Below the pieces are notes generated by a model that did not search any database, was not told the DNA's origin, and worked only from the letters and a program-made list of their open reading frames with translations. Source: Bathymodiolus brooksi (Eukaryota > Mollusca > Bivalvia > Mytilida > Modiolidae). From it: a stretch of 64,000 nucleotides of DNA. The stretch is from NCBI GenBank assembly GCA_963680875.1, contig OY804578.1, forward strand, positions 1,612,001-1,676,000, read 5' to 3'. The translations under genes were made by a program, and so were the position numbers. Positions 63,101 to 64,000 of this stretch are shown piece by piece; within the stretch, counting starts at the first letter, position 1; the number at the start of each line of letters is the position of its first letter.

Positions 63101-64000
63101 GATATATAGATCTTTAGTTTTCTGTGTAGTGTTTTGTATTGATATATATATCTTTAGTTTTCTGTGTAGTGTTTTGTTTTGATATATAGATCTTTAGTTT
63201 TATGTGTAGTGTTTTGTATTGATATAGAGATCTTTAGTTTTCTGTGTAGTGTTTTGTATTGATATATAGATCTTTAGTTTTCTATGTAGTGTTTTGTATT
63301 GATATATAGATCTTTAGTTTTCTGTGTAGTGTTTTGTATTGATATATAGATCTTTAGTTTTTTGTGTAGTGTTTTGTATTGATATATAGATCTTTAGTTT
63401 TCTGTTTAGTGTTTGTATTGAAATACAGATCGTTAGTTCTCAGTGTAGTGTTTTGTATTGATATATAGATCTTTAGTTTTCTGTGTAGTGTTTTGTATTG
63501 ATATATAGATCTTTAGTTTTCTATGTAGTGTTTTGTATTGATATATAGATCTTTACTTTTCTGTGTAATGTTTTGTATTGATATATAGATCTTTAGTTTT
63601 CTGTGTAGTGTTTTGTATTGATATATAGATCTTTAGTTTTCTGGGTAGTGTTTTGTATTGAGATATAGATCTTTAGTTATCTGTGTAGTGTTTTGTATTG
63701 ATATATAGATCTTTAGTTTTCTGTGTAGTGTTTTGTATTGATATATAGATCTTTAGTTTTCTGTGTAGTGTTTTGTATTGATATATAGATCTTTTGTTTT
63801 CTATGTAGTGTTTTGTATTGATATATAGATCTTTAGTTTTCTGTGTAGTGTTTTGTATTGATATATAGATCTTTAGTTTTCTGTGTAGTGCTTTGTATTG
63901 ATATATAGATCTTTAGTTTTCTGTGTAGTGTTTGGTATTGATATATAGATCTTTAGTTCTCAGTGTAGTGTTTTGTATTGATAAATAGATATTTAGTTTT
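57191..64000 (+). repeat. HOR unit 17 (6,810 bp, cut by the window end)
   Basis: The unit contains landmark-type monomers at 57,191, 57,910 and 61,828, only the first followed by T26C. GAAATA 39-bp monomers (59,610 and 63,410), T19G (59,845 and 63,643), the last G25A cassette (60,492) and T27G/A4G (about 60,811) are present. The C6T/T8A/38-bp block is absent. The window stops inside a C6A monomer that follows a GATAAA monomer, matching 60,061. Confidence 0.87.
57390..64000 (+). repeat. 3,918-bp tandem segmental duplication (57,390-61,307 and 61,308 to beyond 64,000)
   Basis: A G20T monomer at 57,390 and 61,308 starts each copy. Landmark (57,910/61,828), AGTATTCTG, T19C/G20T, T7G, G35C, G18A/G20A, T12G, GATAAA and the G3T monomer near 59,231/63,149 recur at +3,918. 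A 120-bp loss in copy 2 near 63,260 drops the offset to 3,798 through T19G. A different 120-bp loss in copy 1 near 60,030 restores 3,918, and the final T14C-GATAAA-C6A trio matches at that offset. Private differences include T24G near 58,291, A22T near 58,450, AAATACAG near 63,424 and G11C near 63,556. Confidence 0.9.

Larger units (their letters stand above)
1..64000 (+). repeat. 40-bp satellite DNA array, about 1,601 head-to-tail monomers, filling the window
   Basis: Every line of the window is the same 40-bp unit. The consensus has a BglII-type palindrome AGATCT at positions 2-7, T-runs at 12-15 and 26-29, and a TATATA run across the monomer junction. I found no inverted monomer and no non-satellite insert, so every stretch without a gene is this repeat. 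Common variants are G18A, G23A, G20T, T19C+G20T, T17A, C16A, G18C, T1A, T1G, T33C, T29A, T29G, T27G and A4G. Monomer length is almost invariant: 40 monomers of 39 bp, 8 of 38 bp and 1 of 41 bp; all others are 40 bp. No coding potential is visible: the forward strand has four stop codons per monomer. The reverse strand has one TAA per 40 bp, which shifts frame at each monomer and caps open stretches near 39 codons. The monomer family is not one I recognise by name. Confidence 0.99.

Noticed and set aside
1..64000. A CRISPR array, suggested by the regular 40-bp period
   Set aside because: There is no alternation of constant repeats with unique spacers. The entire 40-bp unit is conserved, and no cas-like genes or leader are present.
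1..64000. Open reading frames on the reverse strand
   Set aside because: The reverse consensus has one TAA per 40 bp, and 40 is not a multiple of 3, so the stop visits each frame every 120 bp. Any longer opening comes from variants such as A10G or the 38-bp monomer that remove TTA, and its product would be the same low-complexity repeat. No codon bias or domain is visible.
1..64000. TATA-box promoters at each TATATAGA junction
   Set aside because: The motif is simply the AT-rich monomer joint repeated 1,600 times. No start site, initiator or downstream gene supports promoter function.
1..64000. Telomere-like repeats, because T12G monomers contain TTTAGG
   Set aside because: It is a single substitution of TTTAGTTTT in isolated monomers and never forms the consecutive short repeats of a telomere.
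1..64000. CENP-B box or yeast-type origin consensus in the monomer
   Set aside because: The monomer has no CpG pair matching the CENP-B box. The best origin-like stretch (TTTAGTTTT) mismatches the core consensus at central positions.
1..64000. A bacterial iteron origin or plasmid repeat
   Set aside because: Iteron clusters hold a few to tens of copies beside a replication gene. Sixty-four kilobases of repeat with kilobase HORs and no gene is not a known bacterial arrangement.

Overview
The whole 64-kb window is one uninterrupted tandem array of a 40-bp AT-rich satellite monomer. Consensus positions 1-20 read TAGATCTTTAGTTTTCTGTG and positions 21-40 read TAGTGTTTTGTATTGATATA. All copies lie head to tail in the same orientation. 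I see no gene, RNA gene, mobile element, CRISPR array or unique-sequence island anywhere. The consensus is 25% G+C (22 T, 8 A, 8 G, 2 C) and contains no CpG. An array of about 1,600 monomers with kilobase-scale higher-order repeats points to a eukaryotic heterochromatic block (centromeric, pericentromeric, subtelomeric, B or sex chromosome). I cannot name the species. Below, substitutions are written with the consensus numbering (for example T27G).

Length bookkeeping closes exactly. I count 1,601 whole monomers up to base 63,985. Of these, 40 are 39 bp, 8 are 38 bp, 1 is 41 bp and the rest are 40 bp, a net -55 bp that matches the observed phase of the last monomer.

Above the monomer is a higher-order repeat (HOR): an ordered series of diagnostic variant monomers that recurs every few kilobases. 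I tile the window by one landmark, a 39-bp monomer carrying T14C, T17A and T39A, usually followed by a monomer with T26C. The resulting units start at 1, 4,275, 9,511, 12,148, 13,586, 19,103, 21,942, 23,341, 26,418, 27,817, 31,854, 37,889, 42,404, 46,920, 50,596, 53,394 and 57,191. The unit at 42,404-46,919 (113 monomers) is the best single reference cycle. The others are versions of the series shortened, lengthened or reordered by whole-monomer steps.

On top of this lie recent segmental tandem duplications that can be placed to the monomer: 2,637 bp (7,433-12,706), 1,438 bp (11,628-14,503), 2,839 bp (17,383-23,140), 1,399 bp (20,742-23,539), 4,476 bp (19,942-28,933), about 0.7 kb (32,692-34,052), 400 bp (39,007-39,806), 1,279 bp (53,673-56,230) and 3,918 bp (57,390 to the window end). 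They nest and overlap, as expected from repeated unequal exchange or replication slippage kept in monomer register. A block of variants (C6T, T8A and the 38-bp monomer) occurs at 0.9-13.5 kb and 35.9-49.6 kb but is missing from 13.5-35.9 kb and 49.6-64 kb, so the array has compartments with different histories.
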